This document shows positions 16,049-24,336 of a stretch of DNA of 64,000 nucleotides, one piece after another. Origin of the DNA: Catellatospora sp. TT07R-123 (lineage in GTDB: Bacteria; Actinomycetota; Actinomycetes; Mycobacteriales; Micromonosporaceae); the NCBI RefSeq assembly GCF_018327705.1, contig NZ_BNEM01000001.1, forward strand, positions 3,410,001 to 3,474,000. The letters are read 5' to 3'. Position 1 is the stretch's first letter. Each line of letters opens with the position of its first letter. The notes beneath the pieces were generated by a model that was not told the origin of the DNA, ran no database searches, and worked only from the letters and a program-made list of their open reading frames with translations. The translations under genes were made by a program, and so were the position numbers.

Positions 16049-16100
16049 TCGGCGCAAGCGGGGCGCGGTGCGCACCCTCGCCAGAGCCTAGGAGGGTTCC

Positions 16101-17624
16101 GTGTCCGCCTCCCTCACCGCCGCCCGGCGCGTCCGCGAGCTGGCCGAACTCGCCGACGGCGAGACCGTGGACCTGCTCGTCGTCGGCCTGGGCGTCACCG
16201 GCGCCGGGGTCGCCCTGGACGCGGCGTCGCGCGGGCTGTCGGTCGCCGCGATCGACGCCCACGACCTGGCCTTCGGCACGTCGCGCTGGAGTTCCAAGCT
16301 CGTCCACGGTGGCCTGCGCTACCTGGCCCGGGGGCAGTTCGGGGTGGCGTACGAGAGCGCCGTGGAGCGCGGCATCCTGATGACCCGCACCGCCCCGCAC
16401 CTGACCCGGGCCCTGGGCATGCTGCTGCCCGCCACCGCCCAGACCACCCCTTCCTCGGTACGGCTGGCCGGGGCCGGACTGCGCGCCGGGGATGTGCTGC
16501 GGGCCGTGGCCGGCACCCCGCGCACCGTGCTGCCGACCGCCCGCGCGCTGACGGCCGCGCAGGTGCGCGCCATGGTGCCCGCGCTGCGCGCCGACGGGCT
16601 GCGCGGCGGGCGGCTGGGCTGGGACGGGCAGCTCAGCGACGACGTACGGCTGGTCGTCGGGCTGGCCCGCGCCGCCGCCGCGCACGGCGCCCGGATCGTC
16701 ACCCGCTGCCGCGCCGAGGCGCTGACCGGCGACGGCGCCACCGCCCGCGACACCGTCACCGGGCAGGAGCTGCGCATCCGCGCCCGCGCCGTGGTCAACG
16801 CCACCGGCGTGTGGGCGGGCACCCTGGCGCCGGAGATCACGCTGCGCCCGTCGCGGGGCACGCACCTGGTGCTGCCCGGCACGCTGCTGCCCGGCCTGTG
16901 GACGGGGCTGACCATCCCGGTGCCGGGCGAGTTCTCCCGCTTCGTCATCGTGCTGCCGCAGCCCGAGGGCCTGGTGTATGTCGGTCTCACCGACGAGCCC
17001 GTGGCCGGGCCGGTGCCCGACGTGCCGGAGGTGCCCGAATCCGATGTGGAGTTCCTGCTCGGGGTGCTCAACCCGGTGCTGGCCCGGCCGGTGCGGCGCG
17101 ACGAGGTGCTGGGCGCGTACGCCGGGCTGCGGCCGCTGATGGGCGGTGACGGCCGCACCGCCGACATCTCGCGGCGCCACGCCGTGATCGAGGGGCCGGA
17201 CGGGGTGGTGACCGTGGTCGGCGGCAAGCTCACCACCTACCGGCGGATGGCGCAGGACGCGGTCGACCTCGCGGTGCGCCGCCGCGAGCTGAGCGCCGGC
17301 CGCTGCCGCACCCGCGACCTGCCCCTGCCCGGCGCGGCCGACCGCGCGGCGCTGGCCCGGGTCGACGCCCCGGACCGGCTGGTCTTCCGGTACGGCACCG
17401 AGGCGCCCGCCGTGCTCGCGCAGGCACCGCCGCCGCTGCACGGACCGCTGGTCGAGGGCAGCCCGGTCACCGGGGCGGAGCTGCTGTGGGCGGTGCGGCA
17501 CGAGGGCGCGCTCACCGTCGACGACCTGCTCGACCGGCGCACCCGCCTGGGCCTGGTCCCGGCGTTCCGCGCCGCCGCGCTGGCCGCCGCCGAAGACATC
17601 CTGGCCCTGGGCACGGACTCGTGA
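16101..17624 (+). CDS. glpD: Glycerol-3-phosphate dehydrogenase, FAD-dependent
   Basis: A 507-aa flavoenzyme that oxidises glycerol 3-phosphate to DHAP and passes electrons to quinone at the membrane face. Residues 25-45 hold the FAD-binding LLVVGLGVTGAGVALDAASRG. The family signature SRWSSKLVHGGLRYLARGQF follows at about 60, then VNATGVWAG and GGKLTTYRRMAQDAVD. A C-terminal GlpD domain completes the protein. GTG 16101 follows AGGAGGG. The C-terminal region is slightly short compared with E. coli GlpD. Divergent from the AGPS-like oxidase, with a shared palindromic operator. Confidence 0.92.
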   Translation: MSASLTAARRVRELAELADGETVDLLVVGLGVTGAGVALDAASRGLSVAAIDAHDLAFGTSRWSSKLVHGGLRYLARGQFGVAYESAVERGILMTRTAPHLTRALGMLLPATAQTTPSSVRLAGAGLRAGDVLRAVAGTPRTVLPTARALTAAQVRAMVPALRADGLRGGRLGWDGQLSDDVRLVVGLARAAAAHGARIVTRCRAEALTGDGATARDTVTGQELRIRARAVVNATGVWAGTLAPEITLRPSRGTHLVLPGTLLPGLWTGLTIPVPGEFSRFVIVLPQPEGLVYVGLTDEPVAGPVPDVPEVPESDVEFLLGVLNPVLARPVRRDEVLGAYAGLRPLMGGDGRTADISRRHAVIEGPDGVVTVVGGKLTTYRRMAQDAVDLAVRRRELSAGRCRTRDLPLPGAADRAALARVDAPDRLVFRYGTEAPAVLAQAPPPLHGPLVEGSPVTGAELLWAVRHEGALTVDDLLDRRTRLGLVPAFRAAALAAAEDILALGTDS

Positions 17625-17674
17625 CGCGGCCTTAGTGACTGTTCAGTCGTGACAGGATAGTTCACGCATGAAAG

Positions 17675-17718
17675 AAGCTCGTTCCGGCGATCACGGGGGA
17701 AACCGTCGGAACGAGCTT
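17675..17718 (+). terminator. Hairpin downstream of glpD
   Basis: AAGCTCGTTCCG (17675-17686) and CGGAACGAGCTT (17707-17718) form a 12-bp stem with a 20-nt loop, 50 bases after the glpD stop. It could end glpD and also stop transcripts arriving from the convergent aminopeptidase. The rest of 17625-17892 shows no gene. Confidence 0.5.
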
Positions 17719-17892
17719 GCATTGAACGTACCGCCTTTTCGCGCTAACCGCCATCCCCGATGTCCCCGGAAACTGATCGCACCAGCTTTCCAACCGATCG
17801 GCTCGGCCGCCGACAACCATGTGACCTGGGGTTGACCCAGTTCGGTGACCGGGTCATCGGACGAAAAACAAACTTCGACGCGTATCGGCGGC

Positions 17893-19434
17893 TCACGGCC
17901 CACCCGACGCGGCGCCCCCCGGACGGGTGAACGAGAGCAGCAGCTCCAGCAGCAGTCGCGTCCCGAAGCCGGTGCAGCCGGGTGTGCGCCACAGCCTCGG
18001 GTTCTCGCACTGCGCCGGACCCGCGATGTCCAGGTGCGCCCACGGCACGTCCCCCACGAACTCGGCCAGGAACAGGGCCGCGTGGATCGCCATCCCGTTC
18101 GGGCCGCCGACGTTCTTCAGGTCGGCGACCTCCGACTCCAGCTCGCCCCGGTAGCGGCGGTCCAGCGGCAGCTGCCATACCGGCTCGTCGGCGGCGACCG
18201 CCGCCGCGCAGACCTGCCGCAGCAGCTCGCGATCGGTGCCGAACAGGCCCGCGACCTCCGCGCCGAGCGCGCGCAGGCAGGCGCCGGTCAGGGTGGCGAT
18301 GTCCACGATCGCGTCGGTCTGCTCCTCGGTCGCCAGCACCAGCGCGTCGGCCATCACCAGCCGCCCCTCGGCGTCGGTGTTGAGCACCTCGACCGTGGTG
18401 CCGCCCCGGATGGTGAGCACGTCGCCGAGCTTGGTCGCGGTGCCCGAGGGCATGTTGTCGGTGCACATGAGGTAGCCGGTGACCGCGGTCCGGCAGCCCA
18501 GCGCGGGCAGCACCGCCATCGCGGCCAGGATCGCCCCAGCCCCGGACATGTCGTTTTTCATAGTGGCGTGGACGGCGTCGGCGGGCTTGAGGCTGATGCC
18601 GCCCGAGTCGTACATGACGCCCTTGCCGACCAGGGTGACGTGGCCGTCGGCATGCTCGGGCCGGTAGCGCATCCGGATCATGCGGGGCGGGTCGGCGCTG
18701 CCCGCGTTCACCCCGAGCAGGCCGCCGCAGCCCAGCTCCAGCAGCGCGTCCCGGTCGAAGATCTCCGTCTCCAGGCCCGCTCCGTTCGCGACCCGGGCCG
18801 CGCACTCGGCCATGCGGACCGCCGTCAGCAGCGATGGCGGGGACGTGGCCAGGTCGCGGGCCATCGCGGCGGCGCGGCCGAACAGCTCGCCCCGGCGGGC
18901 GCCCTCGGCCGCCGCGCGCACCTGCCGCGCCGCCGTCAGCAGCACCACCTCGCCGACCAGCGGCTGACCGCCGCGCTTGGGCCGGCCGGTCTTCCCGATG
19001 TCCTTGAGCACCGGATACCGGTAGCGGGCCAGCAGCATCCCCTCGACCGCCGCCTGCGCGGCCGCCGCCGGATCCAGCCCCGGCCCCTGCGGCAGGGTCA
19101 GCACCAGGCGTTCCTGCGTCGCCGCGCAGCGCGCGTACGCCGCAGCCGCGTCCCGTACGCCCGCGGCGTCCAGCCGCGCCGGGTCGCCGATCCCGACCGC
19201 GACGACCGGCGCGCCGTCCCGGGTCAGCACCATCGCCTGGCCCACCCGCGCGTCGAACCCGGCCGCGCGCAGCGCGTCACGGCCGATGCCCAGCTCGGCG
19301 GGCACCTTCCCGGTGACCCCGACCGGCACCCCGGGCAGCATCGCGCCGTCGCCCCCGGAGGGCGGCCGCACCGACACCGCGACAGGACGCTCCCACGACG
19401 GCATCGGGTCCAGCCCCCTGACCGCGGCCACCAT
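17893..19434 (-). CDS. pepA: Leucyl aminopeptidase, M17 family
   Basis: A 513-aa dizinc aminopeptidase. The catalytic domain shows VGKGVMYDSGGISLKPAD (metal and catalytic Lys), MKNDMSGAGAI, and the family signature NTDAEGRLVMADAL, followed by DIATLTGA and DLKNVGG. The N-terminal domain is shorter and divergent, as in many actinobacterial copies. It removes N-terminal residues from peptides in the cytosol. The frame is open upstream to 19632, but ATG 19434 has GGGGGAG directly before it, and the extra residues would cover the palindromic repeat. Confidence 0.88.
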   Translation of the reverse strand: MVAAVRGLDPMPSWERPVAVSVRPPSGGDGAMLPGVPVGVTGKVPAELGIGRDALRAAGFDARVGQAMVLTRDGAPVVAVGIGDPARLDAAGVRDAAAAYARCAATQERLVLTLPQGPGLDPAAAAQAAVEGMLLARYRYPVLKDIGKTGRPKRGGQPLVGEVVLLTAARQVRAAAEGARRGELFGRAAAMARDLATSPPSLLTAVRMAECAARVANGAGLETEIFDRDALLELGCGGLLGVNAGSADPPRMIRMRYRPEHADGHVTLVGKGVMYDSGGISLKPADAVHATMKNDMSGAGAILAAMAVLPALGCRTAVTGYLMCTDNMPSGTATKLGDVLTIRGGTTVEVLNTDAEGRLVMADALVLATEEQTDAIVDIATLTGACLRALGAEVAGLFGTDRELLRQVCAAAVAADEPVWQLPLDRRYRGELESEVADLKNVGGPNGMAIHAALFLAEFVGDVPWAHLDIAGPAQCENPRLWRTPGCTGFGTRLLLELLLSFTRPGGAASGGP

Positions 19435-19494
19435 CAGCTCCCCCGCCCTCTCCCACCCTCTTCCCGCCCCCAGCATGGCCCTTGACCAGCCGAG

Positions 19495-19547
19495 TTGCCG
19501 GGCAATCGGGCGTATATGGCCCCCGCTCATGCCCGATTGCCCGGCAA
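19495..19547. repeat. 53-nt palindromic repeat, family A copy 1
   Basis: TTGCCGGGCAATCGGGC at 19495-19511 pairs perfectly with its reverse complement at 19531-19547. A second element of exactly the same length, loop start (GTAT) and outer sequence lies at 20643-20695. Confidence 0.8.
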
Positions 19548-19576
19548 GTCCGGCGATCATCGGCGGCGGGCGCAGA

Positions 19577-20617
19577 ATGAGCAGAATGAAAGGCATGACA
19601 CGGTATGGGGCGATGTTCGGTCCGGACATCACCTTCCTGGGCGTACCCCGCTGCGACTGGCGCGAGCCCGACGGCTACGCCGACGCCGACGTGGTCATCC
19701 TCGGCGCGCCGTTCGACGGCGGCACCTCGCACCGGCCCGGCACCCGGTTCGGCCCCTCCGCCATCCGCGGCACCGACTACCTACCGCACGACTCGTCCCG
19801 CCCGCACCTGGCGCTGCGCGTCGACCCGCTGGGCCCCGACCTGACCGTGTTCGACGCGGGCGACGTCGAGGTCTACAGCGGCGAGGTGCTGCGCAGCTGC
19901 CAGGCGATCGAGGAGGCGGTGGCGTTCATCGCCGGCCACGGAGCCGTCCCGCTGATCCTCGGCGGCGACCACACCATCACCTGGCCCGACGTCACCGGGG
20001 TGTCCCGCCGGTGGGGCGCCGGGCGCGTCTCGGTCATCCACTTCGACGCGCACGCCGACACCGGCGACATCACCTTCGGCTCCCTGTACGGCCACGGCCA
20101 GCCCATGCGCCGCCTGATCGAGTCCGGCGCGGTGCGCGGCGACCGGTTCCTCCAGCTCGGCCTGCGCGGCTACTGGCCCGAGCCGCCGACGCTGGACTGG
20201 ATGGCGGCGCAGGGGATGCGCTCGTACCACATGGCCGAGATCGTCGACCGGGGGCTGGACGCGGTGCTGGCCGAGGCGTTCACGATCGCGCTGGACGACT
20301 GCGACGCGGTGTTCCTGTCCGTCGACGTCGACGTGTGCGACCCGGCCCACGCACCCGGCACCGGCACCCCCGAACCCGGCGGCCTGTCCGCCCGGCAGCT
20401 GCTGGACGCGGTGTCGCTGATCTGCCGGACGCTGCCGATCGCAGGCATCGACGTCGTCGAGGTGTCCCCGCCGTACGACCACGCCGAGATCACCGCCCTG
20501 CTCGGCAACCGGGTGGTCCTGGAGGCCCTGTCCGGCCTGGCCCGCGCCCGCCGCGACGCCCACTCCCCCACCCCGTGGAACCCCGCCACCCCGCTGCTCG
20601 ACCAGCGCCCGACCTGA
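19577..20617 (+). CDS. Agmatinase/arginase (ureohydrolase) family enzyme
   Basis: A 346-aa Mn-dependent hydrolase. All ureohydrolase metal motifs are present: GGDHTITWP, IHFDAHADTGD (DxHxD) and SVDVDVCDPAHAPG (DxDxxDP). Upstream is the GAPFDGGTSHRPGTRFGPSAIR block typical of agmatinase-like enzymes. It releases urea from agmatine or a related guanidino compound (guanidinobutyrate, guanidinopropionate); the exact substrate is unsure. Three in-frame ATGs (19577, 19586, 19595) compete for the start. The gene stands alone, bracketed by the two copies of the 53-nt palindromic repeat. Confidence 0.88.
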   Translation: MSRMKGMTRYGAMFGPDITFLGVPRCDWREPDGYADADVVILGAPFDGGTSHRPGTRFGPSAIRGTDYLPHDSSRPHLALRVDPLGPDLTVFDAGDVEVYSGEVLRSCQAIEEAVAFIAGHGAVPLILGGDHTITWPDVTGVSRRWGAGRVSVIHFDAHADTGDITFGSLYGHGQPMRRLIESGAVRGDRFLQLGLRGYWPEPPTLDWMAAQGMRSYHMAEIVDRGLDAVLAEAFTIALDDCDAVFLSVDVDVCDPAHAPGTGTPEPGGLSARQLLDAVSLICRTLPIAGIDVVEVSPPYDHAEITALLGNRVVLEALSGLARARRDAHSPTPWNPATPLLDQRPT

Positions 20618-20951
20618 CCCCTCGGCCCGACCCCCGGCCGAGTTGCCGGGCAGGTGGGCGTATCGGGGCCCCGGTTTCGCCCACCTGCCCGGCAACTTGC
20701 CTGATCAAGGTGGGCGGGGCGGGTGGTCGCCGCCGCCCGTGACGAGATTCGGACCCATCGGCTGACACGAAGCCGACCGTAGGTGGCCCGACCCTCCACT
20801 CTCGACGGTCACGGTCGGACACATCGCGGGCACTCATGGCCATACAGCGATGTCAGGGCAGGTGGGCGTCGTGCGAGCCTGATGGCGCCCGGCCGTGCCC
20901 GTCACGGCCGGTGCGTCTGTCGGCGGAAGGTCCGAGCCTCGGGAGTCGGTC
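20618..20951. other. 334-base intergenic region
   Basis: It holds the second 53-nt palindromic repeat (20643-20695), probably ending the agmatinase transcript, and the unassigned upstream region of the coiled-coil/OmpA operon. GCCGTGCCCGTCACGGC at about 20892-20908 is a small additional hairpin. No gene is supported. Confidence 0.5.
20643..20695. repeat. 53-nt palindromic repeat, family A copy 2
   Basis: TTGCCGGGCAGGTGGGCG at 20643-20660 pairs perfectly with 20678-20695. Compared with copy 1 the central stem bases differ on both arms in a compensating way (AATC/GATT versus AGGTG/CACCT). Confidence 0.8.
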
Positions 20952-21668
20952 ATGGCCAGGAACAATTCGGCGCTCGTACACGACGACGGCGGCGGGTCCA
21001 CGCTGCCGACGATGCCGTACCGCAGGCGCGCCCGGCTGAGAGACCGGTTTCACGGGTGGTGGGACGGCCGCCTGGGACGGCCCGACGTCAAGGCCGCCGA
21101 CCTGCGCACCGCGTACTGGCGGGAGCTGGAGAACGAGGCGGAGAAGCTCTTCCACATCGAGGAGATCCGCTTCAACGAGGCGTACCGGGGCACCATGGAG
21201 GAGGCGGCCGCCAAGGCGATCCAGCTGGAGCACAGCCGCGAAGCCCTCTCCGACCTGCGTGCCGCCGTCGGGGCGACCCGGGACACGCTGGCCCGGGAGA
21301 CGGCGCGGCTGGACGCCCTGGCCGAGCCGGGCGTCAAGCAGACCGCCGAGGAGCGCCAGGAGCGCCGCGACCAGCTGTTCCGGTTCAACAGCGCGCACAC
21401 CGCGGCCATCCAGCGGCTCGACCAGGAGCGCGAGCGGGTCGCGCGGCTCGAGGTGGAGATCAAGCAGCTGGAAGTGAAGGTCAAGCTGGGCATGCAGCGC
21501 GCGGCCACCCAGGCCAATCTCGCCTGGCGCCACGTCACGGAGCGGATCAACGTCTACCGCCAGTCGCTGTGCCGCAGCCACCGGTTCGGCAACGAGCTGG
21601 ACAGCCGCCTGGGCGACACCGCCGACACCCCTGTCTTCCAGCCCGAAAACAGCGACAGCGAGAAGTGA
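20952..21668 (+). CDS. Coiled-coil protein, first gene of the VWA-OmpA operon
   Basis: A 238-aa soluble protein of unknown family. After a polar, basic start, residues about 50-190 are almost all Glu/Arg/Leu/Ala heptads (ELENEAEKLFHIEEIRFNEAYRG, ERQERRDQLFRFNSAHTAAIQRL, RVARLEVEIKQLEVKVKL) and should form a long coiled coil. It starts at ATG 20952 and is followed 34 bases later by a membrane protein that also has coiled-coil ends. This suggests the two proteins assemble together at the inner face of the membrane. Confidence 0.7.
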   Translation: MARNNSALVHDDGGGSTLPTMPYRRRARLRDRFHGWWDGRLGRPDVKAADLRTAYWRELENEAEKLFHIEEIRFNEAYRGTMEEAAAKAIQLEHSREALSDLRAAVGATRDTLARETARLDALAEPGVKQTAEERQERRDQLFRFNSAHTAAIQRLDQERERVARLEVEIKQLEVKVKLGMQRAATQANLAWRHVTERINVYRQSLCRSHRFGNELDSRLGDTADTPVFQPENSDSEK

Positions 21669-21702
21669 CAGTCCTTTTTTGAACGGGAGGCGTGACACCC
21701 CC

Positions 21703-23046
21703 ATGGCCAGCCCCACCGCACCACCCCCGCCGCCCGCGGTTCCCGGGCAGTACGGCGCGCTCATGCCGCCCAACCGCGACGCCCTGCGCCGCAACATCGA
21801 GAGCGAGATCGCGCAGATGCCGGCGGTGACCGGCAGCAGCGGCGCGATCTTCGACACCGAGGTCGACGCGCAGTCCGACTCCTGGGAAGCCGACATCGGC
21901 TCGGAGTACCAGCGCCAGCTCGAACAGCTCCAGACCCGGCTGGGCGAGCTGGCCCCGCGCAACCGGCAGCAGTCCGCCCTCCTGACCACCGCGCGCAACG
22001 ACCACGCGCTGGCCAAGGAGGCGCACGACCGGGCGTACTTCAACCTCACCGGCCACCGCCCGCCCGCCGATCCCGTCCCGGCCCTCTCCCTCGCCGAGGC
22101 CGATCCGGCCACCGGCGGCCTGGCCGGATCGCCGCAGCCCGGCGGCCAGGCCGCCGACGACCGCGACATCAGGCTGGCGCACCCGCCGGCGGCCGGCACG
22201 GCTCTGGTCGCGGCGGACACCCCGGCCGCGACGGGGCCGGTGCCGAATCCGAACCGGGTCTACGCCCGCCACGGCGAGCTGGACAACGTGTCGTTCGGCG
22301 ACGTCATGCACTACCTGGTGCTCGGCCTGGCCGGGGTCGCCGACTTCGTCGCGTTCTACCAGGTGCTCGCGCTGGTGCTCGGTGCCATCCCCGAGCTGCT
22401 CTACGCGGCCGTGCTCGCGGTGACCCTCATCGCGCTGCTGCTGATGCACAAGGCCGGCACCACGGCGCGCGACGTGAGCGCACGCCAGCCCGACGGCAAG
22501 ATCTGGATCGTCGTGGCCTGCGTGGCCGCCTGGGTGGCGCTGGGCATGGGCGCCTTCTTCATGCGGCTGACCGTGCACGACGACACCGGCGCCAGCACCT
22601 CGCTGCTGAACTTCGGCGGGGTCCAGTTCGGCCAGGACGACACCTCGGTCACCACGAAGGCGATCGTCTTCCTGGTCGTCTTCGTCACCACCGGCGTGCT
22701 GGCGCTGATCGGGGCGTACCTGACCTGGAACCCGTTCCGCAGCGCGTACCGCAAGGCCCGCAAGCGGCTGCGCAAGGAGGCCGCGGCGCTGGGCCGGGCG
22801 GAGAGCGAGGCGTCGGTGTCGCTACAGGAGGCCGAACGGCTGCGCAAGCGCCTGGAGAGCGGCGAGAAGGCCAGTGCCGACCAGGCCCGCGAGCACCGGC
22901 GGGCGCTGGGCTGCGAGCTGAAGTCCCACGCCCGGGTGCAGATCGCCAAGCGGCTGACCGACCCGGACGAGATCAAGTTCCTGCTGAACCAGCCGATCCC
23001 GGGCTGCGGCGGCCGGGCGGGAGCGAGGTCCGGTGGCGCGGCGTGA
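21703..23046 (+). CDS. Membrane protein with coiled-coil flanks
   Basis: A 447-aa protein of unknown family. A Pro-rich N terminus is followed by a coiled-coil stretch (about 65-110), then a membrane block of about four helices (VMHYLVLGLAGVADFVAFYQVL, LYAAVLAVTLIALLLM, IWIVVACVAAWVALGMGAFFM, AIVFLVVFVTTGVLALIGAY). A second strongly charged coiled coil (KRLRKEAAALGRAESEASVSLQEAERL) closes it. ATG 21703 is used; the GGGAGG upstream is twelve bases away, so an upstream TTG at 21679 is possible. The stop overlaps the next start, which implies coupled expression. Confidence 0.7.
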   Translation: MASPTAPPPPPAVPGQYGALMPPNRDALRRNIESEIAQMPAVTGSSGAIFDTEVDAQSDSWEADIGSEYQRQLEQLQTRLGELAPRNRQQSALLTTARNDHALAKEAHDRAYFNLTGHRPPADPVPALSLAEADPATGGLAGSPQPGGQAADDRDIRLAHPPAAGTALVAADTPAATGPVPNPNRVYARHGELDNVSFGDVMHYLVLGLAGVADFVAFYQVLALVLGAIPELLYAAVLAVTLIALLLMHKAGTTARDVSARQPDGKIWIVVACVAAWVALGMGAFFMRLTVHDDTGASTSLLNFGGVQFGQDDTSVTTKAIVFLVVFVTTGVLALIGAYLTWNPFRSAYRKARKRLRKEAAALGRAESEASVSLQEAERLRKRLESGEKASADQAREHRRALGCELKSHARVQIAKRLTDPDEIKFLLNQPIPGCGGRAGARSGGAA

Positions 23047-24256
23047 ACCGGGGCGCGGCCGCACCGCGCCCCGCTCGATCCTGGCCCTGGCGCTGCTGGG
23101 CACGCTGGTCCTGCCCACCGCGGCGTGCTCGCGGTGCTGCCCGCCGGAGGTGACGTTCGCGGCGCTGCCGCCCTGCCTGGAGCAGGGCGGACAGCTCGCG
23201 CTGGCGGTCGGCGTACGGTCGAACCAGCCGGTGCCCGAGCTGCCCACCGAGGTGCTCACCCTGGTCCAGCGCAGCGCGTACGACGGCAAGCGGATCATCG
23301 TGTTCGGCGTCGACGGCGACCCGAAGTCGGCCGGTGACGGGACCTTCCGCAGCGGTGCCCAGAACGACATCGCCTGGCGCCGGGACCTGGAGAACTTCGA
23401 GAACGGCATCGCCCACGCGGTGACCTCGGTGAAGGCCGCGAAGGCGCAGGCGAACCCGCTGGAGGCGGTGGCCCTGGCCGGCGAGGCCGTCGGCAGCGGC
23501 GGCACGGTGGTGCTGCTGGACTCCGGGCTCCAGACGATGGCCCCGATGGACTTCCGCCAGGAGGGCATGATCGACGCCGACCCGGCGGAGCTGGTGGACT
23601 TCCTGGAGAAGCAGCACCAGCTGCCGCACCTGGAGGGCCAGGCCCTGGTGCTGGTCGGGATCGGCAAGACGATGGCGCCGCAGGCGTCGCTGGACACCGC
23701 CCGCCGGGAGAACCTGCTGGCGATCTGGCGCGAGATCGGCGCCCGCGCCAAGGCCCGCTGCGTGCAGGAGCTGTCCGCCGGGCAGCACGACCAGGCCCCC
23801 TCCGGCACGCCCGAGGTGGGCGTGGTCGCCATCCCGGAGCCGCCCAACCCGCCGGCGGAGGACGTCTGCACCGCGATCAGGATCCCGGACGCCGGCCGGG
23901 TGCGGTTCAAGCCCAACACCGCGGAGTTCCTCAGCGAGGCCGACGCGACGGAGGCGCTCAAGGTCTACGCCGAACGGATCAAGTCCTCCAAGTACACGGT
24001 GAAGCTCACCGGTACCACCTCGTCGTCAGGCGAGAACCGCAACACCGACAGCAAGAAGAAGCTCTCGCTGGACCGGGCGGAGGCCGTGAAGCGGATCCTG
24101 GTCGGGCTCGGCGTCGACGCCGCGGGCATCGAGACGTTCGGCGCCGGGATGGACTTCCCGGGGTACCTCCGCGACCGCGACGCCGAGGGGCGGCTGGTGC
24201 CGAACCTGGCCAGCCGCAACCGCAACGTCATCCTGGAGTTCACCGGCTGCGGCTAG
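23033..24256 (+). CDS. OmpA-domain lipoprotein with VWA-like N-terminal domain
   Basis: A 407-aa secreted lipoprotein: signal peptide with lipobox TAAC (Cys at about residue 32), a VWA-like alpha/beta region of about 50-230 (KRIIVFGVDGD, GTVVLLDSGLQTM, ALVLVGIGKT), a Pro-rich linker, then a C-terminal OmpA/MotB-type domain (RVRFKPNTAEFLSEADATEALKV, SLDRAEAVKRILVGLGV, SRNRNVILEF). OmpA domains bind peptidoglycan, so the protein should link membrane and wall. GTG 23033 lies inside the end of the preceding gene. I know no experimentally defined system with exactly this trio. Confidence 0.8.
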   Translation: MARREPGRGRTAPRSILALALLGTLVLPTAACSRCCPPEVTFAALPPCLEQGGQLALAVGVRSNQPVPELPTEVLTLVQRSAYDGKRIIVFGVDGDPKSAGDGTFRSGAQNDIAWRRDLENFENGIAHAVTSVKAAKAQANPLEAVALAGEAVGSGGTVVLLDSGLQTMAPMDFRQEGMIDADPAELVDFLEKQHQLPHLEGQALVLVGIGKTMAPQASLDTARRENLLAIWREIGARAKARCVQELSAGQHDQAPSGTPEVGVVAIPEPPNPPAEDVCTAIRIPDAGRVRFKPNTAEFLSEADATEALKVYAERIKSSKYTVKLTGTTSSSGENRNTDSKKKLSLDRAEAVKRILVGLGVDAAGIETFGAGMDFPGYLRDRDAEGRLVPNLASRNRNVILEFTGCG

Positions 24257-24284
24257 GCCCGCCGGCATACCCGCGGACATGCGG

Positions 24285-24316
24285 AAAGGGGCACCTCCCG
24301 TGGGAGGTGCCCCTTT
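24285..24316. terminator. Strong bidirectional terminator
   Basis: AAAGGGGCACCTCCC (24285-24299) pairs exactly with GGGAGGTGCCCCTTT (24302-24316), followed by CTTT on the plus strand. It lies between the OmpA lipoprotein gene and the convergent LPxTG gene. Confidence 0.85.
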
Positions 24317-24336
24317 CTTTACCGGTCAGCCGAGCC

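Noticed and set aside
17691..17903. Small minus-strand frame between glpD and the aminopeptidase
   Set aside because: No ribosome site, no recognisable composition, and it overlaps the glpD hairpin.
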